Assembly (NCBI GenBank): GCA_046757925.1
Contig: JBHHZE010000009.1
Span: 11,554-75,553, forward strand
Reading direction: 5' to 3'
DNA: 64,000 nt
Origin: JAZDCZ01 sp046757925
GTDB taxonomy: Bacteria > Gemmatimonadota > Gemmatimonadetes > Gemmatimonadales > GWC2-71-9
Part shown: piece by piece, positions 1-9,239 of the stretch
How the letters are laid out: each line of letters begins with the position of its first letter
Position numbering within the stretch: position 1 is the stretch's first letter
Position numbers and translations under genes: made by a program
Notes under the pieces: model-generated
Seen by the model: the letters and a program-made list of their open reading frames with translations, nothing else
What the model was told of the DNA's origin: nothing
Database searches by the model: none

Positions 1-1
1 C

Positions 2-1693
2 CCCGTGAGTACCGTGACGATCGTGCAGGATCGATCTGACATATCGACAACGAGTGCGATGGCGCTGGTGGGGTCCGGCGTTCGAATCGTGGCGCTGGTA
101 CAAGCTGGAGGTGACCCGTCGCAGGTCTGGGAGGTGACCGGTGGAGGCAAGCTCCTCGTTGTGACCGTGCCCGCAGGAGGAACGCCGAGTGATTTGCGAT
201 TCGGAGTGTCATACGATGAAATGAGAAGTTCAGTAGAGCGATGGCTCACCACCTCGCCGCTCTTTCTCTCGCCCGCGTACGGAGCGGACATAGCCTACGT
301 TTTGGCAACGACTCCAGAGGAAGCATTTGGACAGATACCGGGAGCCGTTACCGAATGGAACGCTCGAGTTGCATATCCCAAGATAGTAATCGGCGACACT
401 GCGGCGCTTACCGAGCGTGCCGAACGTCGAGTTGCCGCTGTACCGGTGCCCAAACACCGAAATGGTACTGCGAGAGATTTCGACGCTACAGAGCTCAAGT
501 CGATTGCAAATCTCAGAGCCCGAGCTCAGGTGGACCTCGTCGAAGCGACGATGACGGCAGTGGGTGGAGTTGGTAACATCGCATCGCGGATCCAAACGAT
601 GGTTCCCGGTACCGTGGTGTTCAACCCGGCACCGTATACGCGGTCGGGCCTGGTTCGCATGACCGACGGAACCGATCGGATTGCGACCGACGTACCGGGG
701 CTCGGATATGCGTACTTCATGGACACCGCCGAGGACAAGAGCCGTTGGAAAAACCAGAATCCAACAAGCTGGCTAGAGGGGAAAACCCTGGCGCTCAGGA
801 TCGACGCGAGTACCGGTGCGATCGCCTCCTTGATAAACAAAGTCGACGGGCGGGAGTTGGTGCGACAGGACTCAATCGGTTTGAACGCGATGGAGGCGTC
901 TCGGCTCGAGCGAATGTCTTACGTGCGACTGCCCGGTGCCGCCGCGCGCATTGAACTCCACCGTTGGTCGCCCTTGCATGGCTCTCTCACGACGACTATT
1001 ACGCTGTACGATGACCTACCGTGGCTCGATCTCGCCAACGACGCCAAGGGATCGGGATCGCACCAGCTGCAATATCACTTCGCGTTTGCGCTCAGAGATC
1101 CCCGCGTCGCGTGGGAGATTCCAGCAGGCTCGGATGACGGGGCGGCGCCGGTAGATCGATTCGAACACCTGCGGTGGATAAGTTTGTTGGACGACGTGAC
1201 ACACTTGTTGTTCCGGGGACTGACGGCACCTATCGCGTCTGTCTCCTCAGAGGGGACACTAACGAGCCACGCGACAATCGGACTCTCACGTTACCGGATA
1301 TTGGTGGCCACACCCTACTCTCCTGCTGACACTCCGTGGGTGTTCGGCTGGGAAGCGGAACCGTTCATGACGGCACGCGTTCTAGAGAATAGGGCTGGGG
1401 AACTCCCCACGTTCGGGGCGTTTTTCTCGGTAGATCAAAACGGCGCCGCCGTCTTGGGGCTCAAGCCGGCCGATGACGGCGATGGTGTGATACTCTTCAT
1501 CCAGGAACTCTTGGGCGTCGACCGCGAGATCGCACTTGGACAAGGGATTCTCAGGTTCCGCTCGATCCGGACGGTCGACTACCTGGAGCGAGGCCTGAAA
1601 GAGCTGGAACCACCACGTGACGGGGTAGCACGAGTGCCGGTTCCTGCAAACGCCGTGGTAGCGGTGCGGCTCACTGGAGTGGAACAACGGTGA
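2..1693 (+). CDS. Glycoside hydrolase family 38 (alpha-mannosidase) C-terminal part, 5' truncated
   Basis: This is the C-terminal portion of an alpha-mannosidase-type glycoside hydrolase. The frame is open to the left edge, so the real start and the N-terminal catalytic barrel probably lie outside the window; the GTG at base 5 is unlikely to be the true start. The visible protein has a helical stretch ending in a short proline-rich linker, then a long beta-sandwich region. That region carries patterns typical of GH38 C-terminal domains: FNP near the domain start, a segment reading LRIDASTGAIASL followed by DGRELV, then YDDLPWLDLAND and a closing run ending in NAVVAVRLTG. Family enzymes release alpha-linked mannose from glycans. 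The catalytic aspartate lies in the missing half, so substrate and activity cannot be judged. Assignment to the GH38 clan is fairly secure; exact specificity is not. Confidence 0.75.
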   Translation, partial: PVSTVTIVQDRSDISTTSAMALVGSGVRIVALVQAGGDPSQVWEVTGGGKLLVVTVPAGGTPSDLRFGVSYDEMRSSVERWLTTSPLFLSPAYGADIAYVLATTPEEAFGQIPGAVTEWNARVAYPKIVIGDTAALTERAERRVAAVPVPKHRNGTARDFDATELKSIANLRARAQVDLVEATMTAVGGVGNIASRIQTMVPGTVVFNPAPYTRSGLVRMTDGTDRIATDVPGLGYAYFMDTAEDKSRWKNQNPTSWLEGKTLALRIDASTGAIASLINKVDGRELVRQDSIGLNAMEASRLERMSYVRLPGAAARIELHRWSPLHGSLTTTITLYDDLPWLDLANDAKGSGSHQLQYHFAFALRDPRVAWEIPAGSDDGAAPVDRFEHLRWISLLDDVTHLLFRGLTAPIASVSSEGTLTSHATIGLSRYRILVATPYSPADTPWVFGWEAEPFMTARVLENRAGELPTFGAFFSVDQNGAAVLGLKPADDGDGVILFIQELLGVDREIALGQGILRFRSIRTVDYLERGLKELEPPRDGVARVPVPANAVVAVRLTGVEQR

Positions 1694-1767
1694 TGCAGAT
1701 GGGATAGATTGTGTATGGGGAACACCAATCCTTCCCCAGTCATGAACTTAGGGACATACTTGGAGAC

Positions 1768-3237
1768 ATGGATTCGAGACCGCAGACATTAGGAGCCCTC
1801 AAACAAACCGAATGGGGCGATCCAACACGCTCCACTCGGTCCGTCAAGGACGAAATGCGTGCCAACCTCATCTGCATGCTGGAGGAGGGACACGAAGTTT
1901 TCCCAGGCATAGTGGGTTATGAGGAAACGGCCATTCCACAGATCATCAATGCGGTCCTTGCCAGGCACAATTTTATTTTGCTCGGCCTTCGAGGGCAGGC
2001 CAAGAGCCGGATGCTGCGTGCGTTGATGAATCTCTTGGATCCCGAACTGCCAATAGTCGCCGGAAGCGAAGTAAACGACAATCCCTTCAAGCCGCTTTCG
2101 AAGTATGGCAGGCAGCTACTCGAAGAGCATGGTGACAACACACCCATCGAATGGATATCGCGGGACGCGCGTTACGTTGAGAAACTGGCAACGCCGGACG
2201 TAACGGTGGCCGACATCGTCGGAGATGTAGATCCTATCAAGGCGGCCCGGGGCGGTCATATTCTGTCCGATGAGTTGACCATCCATTTCGGTCTTCTGCC
2301 CCGCAGCAACCGCGGCATCTTCGCGATCAACGAGTTACCCGACCTTGCCGGTAAGATTCAAGTGGCGCTGTTCAACATCATGCAGGAAGGTGATGTCCAA
2401 ATCAAAGGCTATCCGGTACGCCTACCGCTCGACGTGCTGCTGGTCTTCTCGGCGAACCCCGAGGACTATACCGCTCGCGGAAAGATCATCACACCACTAA
2501 AAGATCGGATCGGTAGCGAAGTTCACACGCATTACCCCGCTGCCCTGGAACATGGGATGGCAATCACCCGTCAGGAGGCATGGCTCGCGCGGAACGGACG
2601 GCCGCTTCATGTGCCCGAGTTCATTGAGGAAATGATCGAACGGATCGCCTTTGAGGCGCGCATAGACAAGCGCGTCGACCGTCGCTCGGGAGTGAGTCAA
2701 CGCCTGCCGATCAGCGTGCTGGAGAATGTCGTATCGAACGCCGAACAGCGTGCAATTAAGGCGAAGGAACGGCGTGTCGTACCACGAGTGTCCGATGTCT
2801 ACGCGGCGCTCCCGGCCATCACCGGCAAACTAGAGTTGGAGTACGAGGGTGAGATGCAGGGAGCCGATACAGTAGCCGCCGATATCATCGGCCGAGCTGC
2901 AGGCAGCACGTTTGACGCGCGTGCCGGCGGCGTCGACTGCGATGCCATAGTCGACTGGTTCGACACCGGCGGCGCGCTCAAGGTCTCACCGAACGAACGC
3001 TCCGACATATGCATCCAAGGTTTTTCGGCAGTCAACGGCCTGTTGGACGTTGTAAACAATGCCGGTCTCGCCCCGATGAAGGATCCGGCTACGGTGGTGG
3101 CCGCTTGTGAACTCGTTCTCGAAGGCTTGGTTGCCCACAAGCGCATCAGCCGCAGTGAAGAGTTGGGTTACCAGCGCAACCAGCAAAGGCAGTCCCCGCC
3201 GTTCGGCCACGGGGGCAGCATTACGCTGGGCGGCTGA
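1768..3237 (+). CDS. MoxR-type AAA+ ATPase (magnesium-chelatase-like)
   Basis: A 489-residue AAA+ ATPase of the MoxR/Mg-chelatase ChlI type. The Walker A loop reads GLRGQAKS, with the alanine before lysine that MoxR proteins commonly have. The Walker B/sensor region reads GIFAINELPDL, followed by SANPEDYTARGKIITPLKDR, which carries sensor 1 and the arginine finger region. The N-terminus (SRPQTLGALK, then SVKDEMRANL and FPGIVGYE) supports the ATG at 1768; an upstream in-frame GTG at 1711 would add 19 unlikely residues. The next gene, a VWA protein, starts 9 bases after the stop, so the two form the classic MoxR plus VWA pair. In such pairs the ATPase remodels or loads metal or cofactor into a client. 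The client is unknown here. Confidence 0.85.
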   Translation: MDSRPQTLGALKQTEWGDPTRSTRSVKDEMRANLICMLEEGHEVFPGIVGYEETAIPQIINAVLARHNFILLGLRGQAKSRMLRALMNLLDPELPIVAGSEVNDNPFKPLSKYGRQLLEEHGDNTPIEWISRDARYVEKLATPDVTVADIVGDVDPIKAARGGHILSDELTIHFGLLPRSNRGIFAINELPDLAGKIQVALFNIMQEGDVQIKGYPVRLPLDVLLVFSANPEDYTARGKIITPLKDRIGSEVHTHYPAALEHGMAITRQEAWLARNGRPLHVPEFIEEMIERIAFEARIDKRVDRRSGVSQRLPISVLENVVSNAEQRAIKAKERRVVPRVSDVYAALPAITGKLELEYEGEMQGADTVAADIIGRAAGSTFDARAGGVDCDAIVDWFDTGGALKVSPNERSDICIQGFSAVNGLLDVVNNAGLAPMKDPATVVAACELVLEGLVAHKRISRSEELGYQRNQQRQSPPFGHGGSITLGG

Positions 3238-3246
3238 GGTAATCGC

Positions 3247-4542
3247 TTGCGCTACACGACGTACTCCAAGTACCTCCCGCAACTGCTGGATGCGATCAAC
3301 CTGGAGCAGCTCCTCGAGGACTTGAGCGATTTCCTACTGCAATCAGGTTTTGCCGGCGGTCCGTGGTACCATCCGATCTTTGGAAATTTCAACGGCGACG
3401 AGCCGGACAGATCGCTAGAGGCACTCAAGCAAGCCATCCTCCAGAAACTGATGGAATCAGGTCAACTCACGCCCGAAATGCTGCAGTTGCTACGCGGGGA
3501 GTCGAGCGGCGACGAGCAGCTGGATGCCGAATTGCAACAGCAGATCGCCCAGCTGCTCGACCAGATAATCCAGCGTCTGATCGACGAAGGATACCTCAAG
3601 ACCAATCAGATACCTCAAGTACCCGGCAGTCACCAGCATGTTGACGGCATCGACGGGCAGGCACAGAGCGCAGCTCAGCACGTACAGTTCAGCCTGTCGG
3701 AAAAAGGAATCGACTTTCTCGGGTATCGCGCGCTCAAACACCTCCTGGGGACGGTGGGTAAGTCCAGCTTCGGCAGTCACGACACTCCGTATCTCGCCAC
3801 GGGCATCGAAGCGGATTCCGTCTCCAAACCTTACGAGTTCGGTGACACACTCAACTTGGACGTCAACGCTACGCTAACTAACGCGATCGCGCGCGCGGGG
3901 CTCCAGGTACCGTTGGACATCGATTATCCCGACCTCATGGTTCACCAATCGGAATACCGGTCGAGTGCCGCGACAGTGTTGATGCTCGATTGCTCTCACT
4001 CCATGATTCTCTATGGTGAAGACCGCTTCACCCCGGCCAAGAAGGTATCCCTAGCCCTCACACACCTGATCCGCACGCAGTTTCCAGGCGACACCATCCG
4101 TGTCGTGTTGTTTCACGATACGGCAGAAGAGATCCCGCTTGGCAAACTCGCGCATGCACAAGTAGGACCTTACCACACCAACACCGCCGAAGGTCTGAAG
4201 CTCGCCCGCCGCATCCTCCTGGCTCAGAAGAAGGACATGCGCCAGATAATCATGATCACGGACGGCAAACCCTCGGCGCTGACGCTCCCCGACGGCAGGA
4301 TTTATATCAACTCGATGGGATTGGACCCGAGAATATTGCGCGAGACTTACCGCGAGGTGGCCGGTTGCAAACGCTCGGGAATCATGATCAATACTTTCAT
4401 GCTGGCGCGTGAGCGAGCGCTCGTTGAATTCGTCAAGAAGGTATGTGAGATTTCTCGTGGCAAGGCCTACTTCACCAACTCGATGACATTGGGTCAATAC
4501 ATCTTGATGGACTTCATGAAGCGGAAAACTCGGCGAGTGTAG
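3247..4542 (+). CDS. VWA domain protein paired with MoxR ATPase
   Basis: A 431-residue cytoplasmic protein with a C-terminal von Willebrand factor A domain. The metal-ion-dependent adhesion site is intact: DCSHS near residue 247, with a later acidic site in MITDGKPSAL. The N-terminal half is helical and glutamine/leucine-rich and may form coiled coils. The TTG at 3247 is chosen because GAGG at 3236-3239, overlapping the upstream stop, sits seven bases before it and no better start is close. Tight coupling to the upstream MoxR ATPase indicates a two-component chaperone resembling the ChlI/ChlD or NorQ/NorD pairs. No signal peptide or membrane segment is seen. The client protein is not identifiable from the neighbours. 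Confidence 0.82.
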   Translation: MRYTTYSKYLPQLLDAINLEQLLEDLSDFLLQSGFAGGPWYHPIFGNFNGDEPDRSLEALKQAILQKLMESGQLTPEMLQLLRGESSGDEQLDAELQQQIAQLLDQIIQRLIDEGYLKTNQIPQVPGSHQHVDGIDGQAQSAAQHVQFSLSEKGIDFLGYRALKHLLGTVGKSSFGSHDTPYLATGIEADSVSKPYEFGDTLNLDVNATLTNAIARAGLQVPLDIDYPDLMVHQSEYRSSAATVLMLDCSHSMILYGEDRFTPAKKVSLALTHLIRTQFPGDTIRVVLFHDTAEEIPLGKLAHAQVGPYHTNTAEGLKLARRILLAQKKDMRQIIMITDGKPSALTLPDGRIYINSMGLDPRILRETYREVAGCKRSGIMINTFMLARERALVEFVKKVCEISRGKAYFTNSMTLGQYILMDFMKRKTRRV

Positions 4543-4636
4543 AAATACCGCAGGTCCGGCAACTCGACTTGTGCGATCGGCCCACATATCTTCCCTCTAG
4601 GGTCACCTCCTGGAACCACGACATTCCGAGATCGGC

Positions 4637-7600
4637 GTGTTTGAGAACGTATTCGAAACGGTAAATTCCGGCTTCGTGCAGGCGCTGTATGAGGATTACT
4701 TGAGGGATCCGGCTTCGGTTCCGTCGGAATGGCGTGAGCTGTTCGAGAATGGACTAAGGGGGGAGACTCCTACCGAAACTCCGCAGACGCCGCAATCGGA
4801 GCAATCGACGAGCGCTGCCGAACCGGCTGTCGCTGCGAGTATTGGTTCATCCGATCCCATTGTGGGCCCCGCTCTACGGCTGCTGCAAAACATGGAGGCG
4901 AGTCTTTCGGTCCCGACCGCCACCTCTTTTCGTGATATCGACGTCGCACAACTCTGGGACGTTCGCAGAAGCTTGAACCAGGCCCTCCGGGCTCAAAACA
5001 AGAAGCTTTCGTTCACCCACATCATCGGATGGGCGATCGTCTGCGCGGCGCGCACGTATCCCACGATGGCCCATGCCGTGGTCGAAGTTGAAGGGACGCC
5101 GCACCGCGTGGCCCCAGGAGCCGTCAACCTGGGACTCGCCGTGGACGTCGAGGCCAAGGATGGCACGCGCAAGCTTCTGGTACCGGTTATCAAGCACGCG
5201 CAGTCGCTCTCCTTCGGCGAGTTTCACGAGGAGTACGAACGGCTGGTCGCGGGAGCCCGAGGGAACAAACTGATGCCGGACTCCTACATGGGCGCCACCA
5301 TTACTCTCACCAACCCCGGTACCATAGGCACAGTGGCTTCCGTGCCACGGTTGATGAAAGGCCAGGGATCGATCGTCGCAACGGGTGCCATCAGAATGGT
5401 TGGCGGCAGCAGGATCATGACCGTGACGAGTACCTACGACCATCGCATCATCCAGGGTGCCGAATCGGGCATGTTCTTGCAGACGATCGACCGACTGCTT
5501 CAGGGTGATGACGGATTCTACGAGGACTTGGCCGCTGCAATGAATGGTCAGCTCGGTGCCGCCAAGGTGGCGACTCCGACTGGCTCGGCAGAATCCGTCG
5601 TTTCTCCTGTGGCCCCTGTGTCGTCTTCGGTCTCGAAGACTGTGGATGCCACACTTCTCTCTCACGTTGCGGCTGCGATGTCCGTGGTCAAGGCACATCG
5701 GACTCACGGCTATCTAGAGGCCAGTCTCGACCCTCTGGGACGTCCGTCGGTAGGTGACCCGGCATTACATCCTGAGAATCTCGGTCTCACACCGGAAATG
5801 ATGGCCCAGATCCCGGCCCAGGTCCTCCGTGTTTACGTTGAGGGCGACACGATGGCAGAGGTGCTTCCGCGGCTGCGGGAGGTATATAGCGGCAACATCG
5901 CGTACGAGATCGAGCACATTGGCAGTCATGAACAGCGTTTGTGGCTACGCGAAGTGATAGAATCGGGTAAGCATCAAACGCCTCCGACGGACGATGAGCG
6001 ACGCAAGCTTCTTACCAGTCTCATCCGCACGTCCACATTCGAGAGGTTCCTCCAACGCACTTATCTGGGGCAGAAAAGATTCGGCATAGAGGGACTGGAC
6101 GTCTTAGTCCCGATTCTCGAACTGGCGTTGGAGTTGGCTGGACGCCGGGGAGCGCGAGACGTGGTCCTGGGGATGGCACATCGTGGACGGCTCAACATTT
6201 TGACTCACATAGTGGGAGTTCCTTACGCGTCGGTGCTGGCCGAGTTTGAGGGTGGATACGATATCCAGGATACGCTGGCAAGTGGGCGCGGCACCGGCGA
6301 TGTCAAGTACCACTATGGCGCGAGCGGCGCCTACCAGGCGTTTGAAGGAAACCAGGTCTACGTGGTGCTGATGCCCAACCCGAGCCATCTGGAGGCCGTA
6401 AACCCCGTAGTGGAAGGACATGTCCGTGCGAGCCAAACGGATCGAACAGGCGTGCACATCAAACACGACCCCAACATCGTGGTTCCCATACTGCTGCATG
6501 GAGATGCCGCCTTTGCCGCACAGGGAGTCGTAGCGGAAACGCTCAACGTGGCGTGCCTGGATGGGTATGATACCGGTGGAACCCTCCATATCATCTGTAA
6601 CAACCAGATTGGCTTCACGACCGATCCCTCTCAGGCCCGCTCCACCGAGTTCTCGAGCGACCTGGCCAAGGGTTTTGACATCCCCATTATTCATGTCAAC
6701 GCCGACGATCCCGAGGCGTGCTTGTCTGCAGTACGCCTGGCAATGATGTATCGCGAAGTATGGCATGACGACTGTGTTATCGACGTCATTGGGTACCGCC
6801 GGCTGGGCCACAACGAAGGAGACGAGCCGCGTTACACACAGCCCACGGTCTACGCTCGCATCGATGCGCATCCCGACGTCACGGAAATCTACGCAACGCA
6901 ACTCATAGGCGACGGCGTGATAGACGAGCAAGCCTTTGAGCGGGAGAAAGAAGAGCGATATCAGGAGCTTACGCACGCACACGAGGCGCTGAAACACGAA
7001 AAAAGCCTTGACCATGCAGAGGAGCCGGTCCGTCTGAGCGGAGAGTGGCGAATGGTAGCCGAACCGTCCACTGCTGTGGCCGAGAAGGTATTGCGTCAAT
7101 TGAACGACGATCTCCTGCAGGTACCCGACGGTTTTGCCATCAATCCCAAGCTCAAGAAGGTACTTGACCGCCGTACGAAAGCGTTTGAAAAGGACGGACC
7201 TCTCGACTGGGCTCACGCGGAGGCCCTTGCACTGAGCTCGCTCCTGCTAGAGGGTAACCCGGTCCGCATGGTCGGACAGGACGTAGAACGCGGAACTTTC
7301 AGTCAACGCCACCTTCGGCTACACGATTACAAGAGCGGTGATACCTACGCTCCGATCCAGAATCTATCCGGTGCAAATGCACCGTTCGAACTTCACAACA
7401 CTCCGCTCTCGGAGTACGCGGCTCTCGGGTTTGAGTACGGCTACAGCGTGGCCGCCACTGAAACGTTGGTGGTGTGGGAAGCGCAGTTTGGCGACTTTGT
7501 GAACGGTGCAGAGATAATAATCGATCAATTCATAATTGCGGGCCTGGCGAAATGGGGACAGACGTCCAGGCTCGCTCTGCTACTGCCGCACGGATATGAG

Positions 7601-8230
7601 GGTCAGGGTCCCGAGCACTCCAGCGCACGCTTGGAGAGGTTTCTGGCGCTCGGCGCGGAGAGCAACATTAGAGTCGCAAACTGTTCAACGCCGGCACAAT
7701 ATTTCCACATCCTGCGTCGTCAAGCGAAGCACCTGCAACTGCGACCCTTGATCCTCATGACACCCAAGAGCCTGCTGCGGCACCCCAAGGCAGTCTCACA
7801 TCTAGCCGATCTTACGACAGGACTTTTTCAGTTCGTGCTCGACGATCCGACTTTGCCCGCCGGACGCGATGAAGTGACGCGAATAGTATTCTGTTCCGGC
7901 AAGGTCTATTATGATGCAATCACTGCACAGCAGCGTTCAGATGCCAAGCATGTATCGGTGGCCCGAATAGAGCTGCTCTACCCGTTTCCCACCCCTGAAA
8001 CCAGCACGCTTATCGCCAACTACCCGAATGTACGCGAGCTCGTGTGGCTGCAGGAAGAGCCTACCAACATGGGAGCCCGCAAGTGGATCGTACCTCGATT
8101 GGAACATCTCGCGCCTGAGGGCGTCACGGTCAGGTACGTTGCGCGTCCCGAACGGTCGAGTCCAGCCGAGGGTTATCTGAAACGCCATCAGAACGAGCAG
8201 GCACGTCTGGTGGCCGACGTTTTGGCATGA
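4637..8230 (+). CDS. kgd: Multifunctional 2-oxoglutarate dehydrogenase E1 / succinyltransferase (Kgd/OdhA type)
   Basis: A 1197-residue thiamine-diphosphate enzyme of the TCA cycle that oxidises 2-oxoglutarate. Domains in order: a short E1 N-terminal segment (GFVQALYEDYL, VPSEWRELF); a low-complexity T/P/Q/S linker; an E2-type succinyltransferase core (about residues 90-300) with YDHRIIQGAESG, as in mycobacterial Kgd; then a full E1 with MAHRGRLNILTHIVG, GDAAFAAQGVVAETLN and GYRRLGHNEGDEPRYTQP. There is no lipoyl domain, as expected for this architecture, so it must borrow lipoyl-E2 from a partner encoded elsewhere. The length matches the family (about 1230 in Mycobacterium). The start is GTG at 4637 without a strong ribosome binding site. 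It overlaps the next gene by four bases. Confidence 0.93.
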   Translation: MFENVFETVNSGFVQALYEDYLRDPASVPSEWRELFENGLRGETPTETPQTPQSEQSTSAAEPAVAASIGSSDPIVGPALRLLQNMEASLSVPTATSFRDIDVAQLWDVRRSLNQALRAQNKKLSFTHIIGWAIVCAARTYPTMAHAVVEVEGTPHRVAPGAVNLGLAVDVEAKDGTRKLLVPVIKHAQSLSFGEFHEEYERLVAGARGNKLMPDSYMGATITLTNPGTIGTVASVPRLMKGQGSIVATGAIRMVGGSRIMTVTSTYDHRIIQGAESGMFLQTIDRLLQGDDGFYEDLAAAMNGQLGAAKVATPTGSAESVVSPVAPVSSSVSKTVDATLLSHVAAAMSVVKAHRTHGYLEASLDPLGRPSVGDPALHPENLGLTPEMMAQIPAQVLRVYVEGDTMAEVLPRLREVYSGNIAYEIEHIGSHEQRLWLREVIESGKHQTPPTDDERRKLLTSLIRTSTFERFLQRTYLGQKRFGIEGLDVLVPILELALELAGRRGARDVVLGMAHRGRLNILTHIVGVPYASVLAEFEGGYDIQDTLASGRGTGDVKYHYGASGAYQAFEGNQVYVVLMPNPSHLEAVNPVVEGHVRASQTDRTGVHIKHDPNIVVPILLHGDAAFAAQGVVAETLNVACLDGYDTGGTLHIICNNQIGFTTDPSQARSTEFSSDLAKGFDIPIIHVNADDPEACLSAVRLAMMYREVWHDDCVIDVIGYRRLGHNEGDEPRYTQPTVYARIDAHPDVTEIYATQLIGDGVIDEQAFEREKEERYQELTHAHEALKHEKSLDHAEEPVRLSGEWRMVAEPSTAVAEKVLRQLNDDLLQVPDGFAINPKLKKVLDRRTKAFEKDGPLDWAHAEALALSSLLLEGNPVRMVGQDVERGTFSQRHLRLHDYKSGDTYAPIQNLSGANAPFELHNTPLSEYAALGFEYGYSVAATETLVVWEAQFGDFVNGAEIIIDQFIIAGLAKWGQTSRLALLLPHGYEGQGPEHSSARLERFLALGAESNIRVANCSTPAQYFHILRRQAKHLQLRPLILMTPKSLLRHPKAVSHLADLTTGLFQFVLDDPTLPAGRDEVTRIVFCSGKVYYDAITAQQRSDAKHVSVARIELLYPFPTPETSTLIANYPNVRELVWLQEEPTNMGARKWIVPRLEHLAPEGVTVRYVARPERSSPAEGYLKRHQNEQARLVADVLA

Positions 8231-8799
8231 TCGTCCTTGCGATCGTACGCATCGCGGTTTTCTTGGTTTTCTTCCTGAGCGCCGTTGTGGCTTTGGCGTC
8301 ATGGGCAGTTCGATCCCGGCGGATAGATCCCTTCAGCTCCACCGGCCAGCTCGCCCGTAGATTCACCGACCCTATGATACAACCGTTCGAGCGTTGGCTC
8401 TTGCAACGAGGTGGCAACCCGCAGATCGCACCTTGGTGGCTCCTCGGTGCAGTCATAGCAGGCGGTATCGTAGTCGTTACCCTGACCCAATGGCTGGTTG
8501 TCCAATCCCTTCGAATGGCAGCCGCGGGTGCCGCGGGACCAAGGGGCATTCTGAGGCTTGTGGTGTTGTACTCCGGTCAAATTGTCTCTCTTGCGTTGTT
8601 TGTCCGCGTGATTGGATCTTGGTTCGGCATGGGACGCTACAATCGGTGGATGCGCTATGCGTACAGACTCACCGATTGGCTGGTGGAACCGCTCCGTCGC
8701 ATCATACCGCCGTTTGGAGCGATTGACGCCACGCCGCTCGTGGCGTGGTTCCTTCTGCAGTTTCTGATCATGCCACTCGTGCTCGGGATACTGCGATGA
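8227..8799 (+). CDS. YggT family membrane protein
   Basis: A 190-residue integral membrane protein with about four transmembrane helices arranged as two YggT-like repeats. Each half contains a helix followed by the family pattern: TDPMIQPFERWL in the first and TDWLVEPLRRIIPPFG in the second. The ATG overlaps the kgd stop and its own stop overlaps the next ATG, so the three genes are translationally coupled. YggT proteins often neighbour YggU/DUF167 proteins, as here. Their molecular role is not firmly known; proposals include osmotic or envelope functions. Confidence 0.85.
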   Translation: MIVLAIVRIAVFLVFFLSAVVALASWAVRSRRIDPFSSTGQLARRFTDPMIQPFERWLLQRGGNPQIAPWWLLGAVIAGGIVVVTLTQWLVVQSLRMAAAGAAGPRGILRLVVLYSGQIVSLALFVRVIGSWFGMGRYNRWMRYAYRLTDWLVEPLRRIIPPFGAIDATPLVAWFLLQFLIMPLVLGILR

Positions 8800-9071
8800 A
8801 CCCCAAGCCGCGCGCCGTGTTGTGGGTCCACGTCCAACCGCGAGCCAAGAAGACCGAAACTGCCGGTTGGCATGGTGATGCCGTCAAGATCCGTATCCAC
8901 TCACCGCCACTCAACGGTGCCGCGAACGACGAATTGGTCGAGTTCATGGCGAAGAAGACCGGAGTCCCGCGCAGTGGTGTGTCGATTGCAAGCGGGCGCG
9001 GCGGACGCCGCAAGCGTGTGATCATCGAAGGCCGAACGACCCAGGAAGTGATCGCCGCGTTGGACATCTAG
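8796..9071 (+). CDS. DUF167 (YggU) family protein
   Basis: A 91-residue basic cytosolic protein. The family pattern is complete: HVQPRAKKTE near the N-terminus, then KIRIHSPPLNGAANDELVEF and a basic stretch (GRGGRRKRVIIEG) before the C-terminal helix. The start at 8796 overlaps the YggT stop as ATGA. DUF167 proteins are widespread with unknown biochemical function. The basic surface would suit nucleic acid binding, but that is inference. Confidence 0.87.
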   Translation: MNPKPRAVLWVHVQPRAKKTETAGWHGDAVKIRIHSPPLNGAANDELVEFMAKKTGVPRSGVSIASGRGGRRKRVIIEGRTTQEVIAALDI

Positions 9072-9108
9072 AGCGACCGCCACCCTTCCAGTTTCTCGCA
9101 TGGGAACG

Positions 9109-9114
9109 TATATT
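9109..9114 (+). promoter_or_regulatory. Candidate -10 element for metH transcript
   Basis: TATATT lies 22 bases before the riboswitch aptamer. A start point about 7 bases downstream (near 9121) would begin the transcript just ahead of the aptamer. A weak TTCCAG hexamer sits 17 bases upstream. The placement is sensible, but the -35 match is poor. Confidence 0.4.
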
Positions 9115-9135
9115 TGGTCTGGACAAATTGAATAA

Positions 9136-9185
9136 CGTGGTGATTTGCAGCGTATTGCGGCCACGCTAAACAAGTCGCTAAAAAG
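9136..9185 (+). promoter_or_regulatory. SAM-II riboswitch aptamer
   Basis: The sequence closely matches the SAM-II (metA-motif) S-adenosylmethionine aptamer. Stem P1 is CGTGG at 9136-9140 with CCACG at 9161-9165. The loop contains TGATTT (9141-9146) and the conserved CGTATTGC (9151-9158). The 3' tail carries CTAAA (9166-9170) and GCTAAAAAG (9177-9185), all in the order and spacing of known SAM-II RNAs. In my reading AGCG in the loop (9149-9152) pairs with CGCT (9176-9179) to close the pseudoknot. It precedes metH, a logical target, and is followed by an intrinsic terminator. SAM-II is best known from Alphaproteobacteria and a few other groups. Confidence 0.9.
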
Positions 9186-9190
9186 CTCGC

Positions 9191-9218
9191 CCCGGCGCTC
9201 GAAGCGACGGGTTTTTTT
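9191..9218 (+). terminator. Intrinsic terminator, SAM-II expression platform
   Basis: CCCG (9191-9194) and CGCT (9196-9199) pair with AGCG (9203-9206) and CGGG (9208-9211) around a CGA loop, with one mismatch. Seven T residues follow (9212-9218). This is a strong Rho-independent terminator five bases after the aptamer. AGCGAC in its descending arm (9203-9208) can instead pair perfectly with GTCGCT of the aptamer tail (9174-9179), so an antiterminator is available when SAM is absent. Confidence 0.88.
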
Positions 9219-9239
9219 GTACTACCGGAAAAACATCCA

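Noticed and set aside
5..1693. GTG at base 5 as the true start of the mannosidase gene
   Set aside because: The frame is open to the window edge and the visible sequence matches only the C-terminal half of the family, so the gene is truncated by the window.
6104..7216. Long minus-strand reading frame (370 codons) inside kgd
   Set aside because: It lies antisense to the strongly conserved E1 domain and its product has no recognisable motifs; it is a by-product of codon bias.
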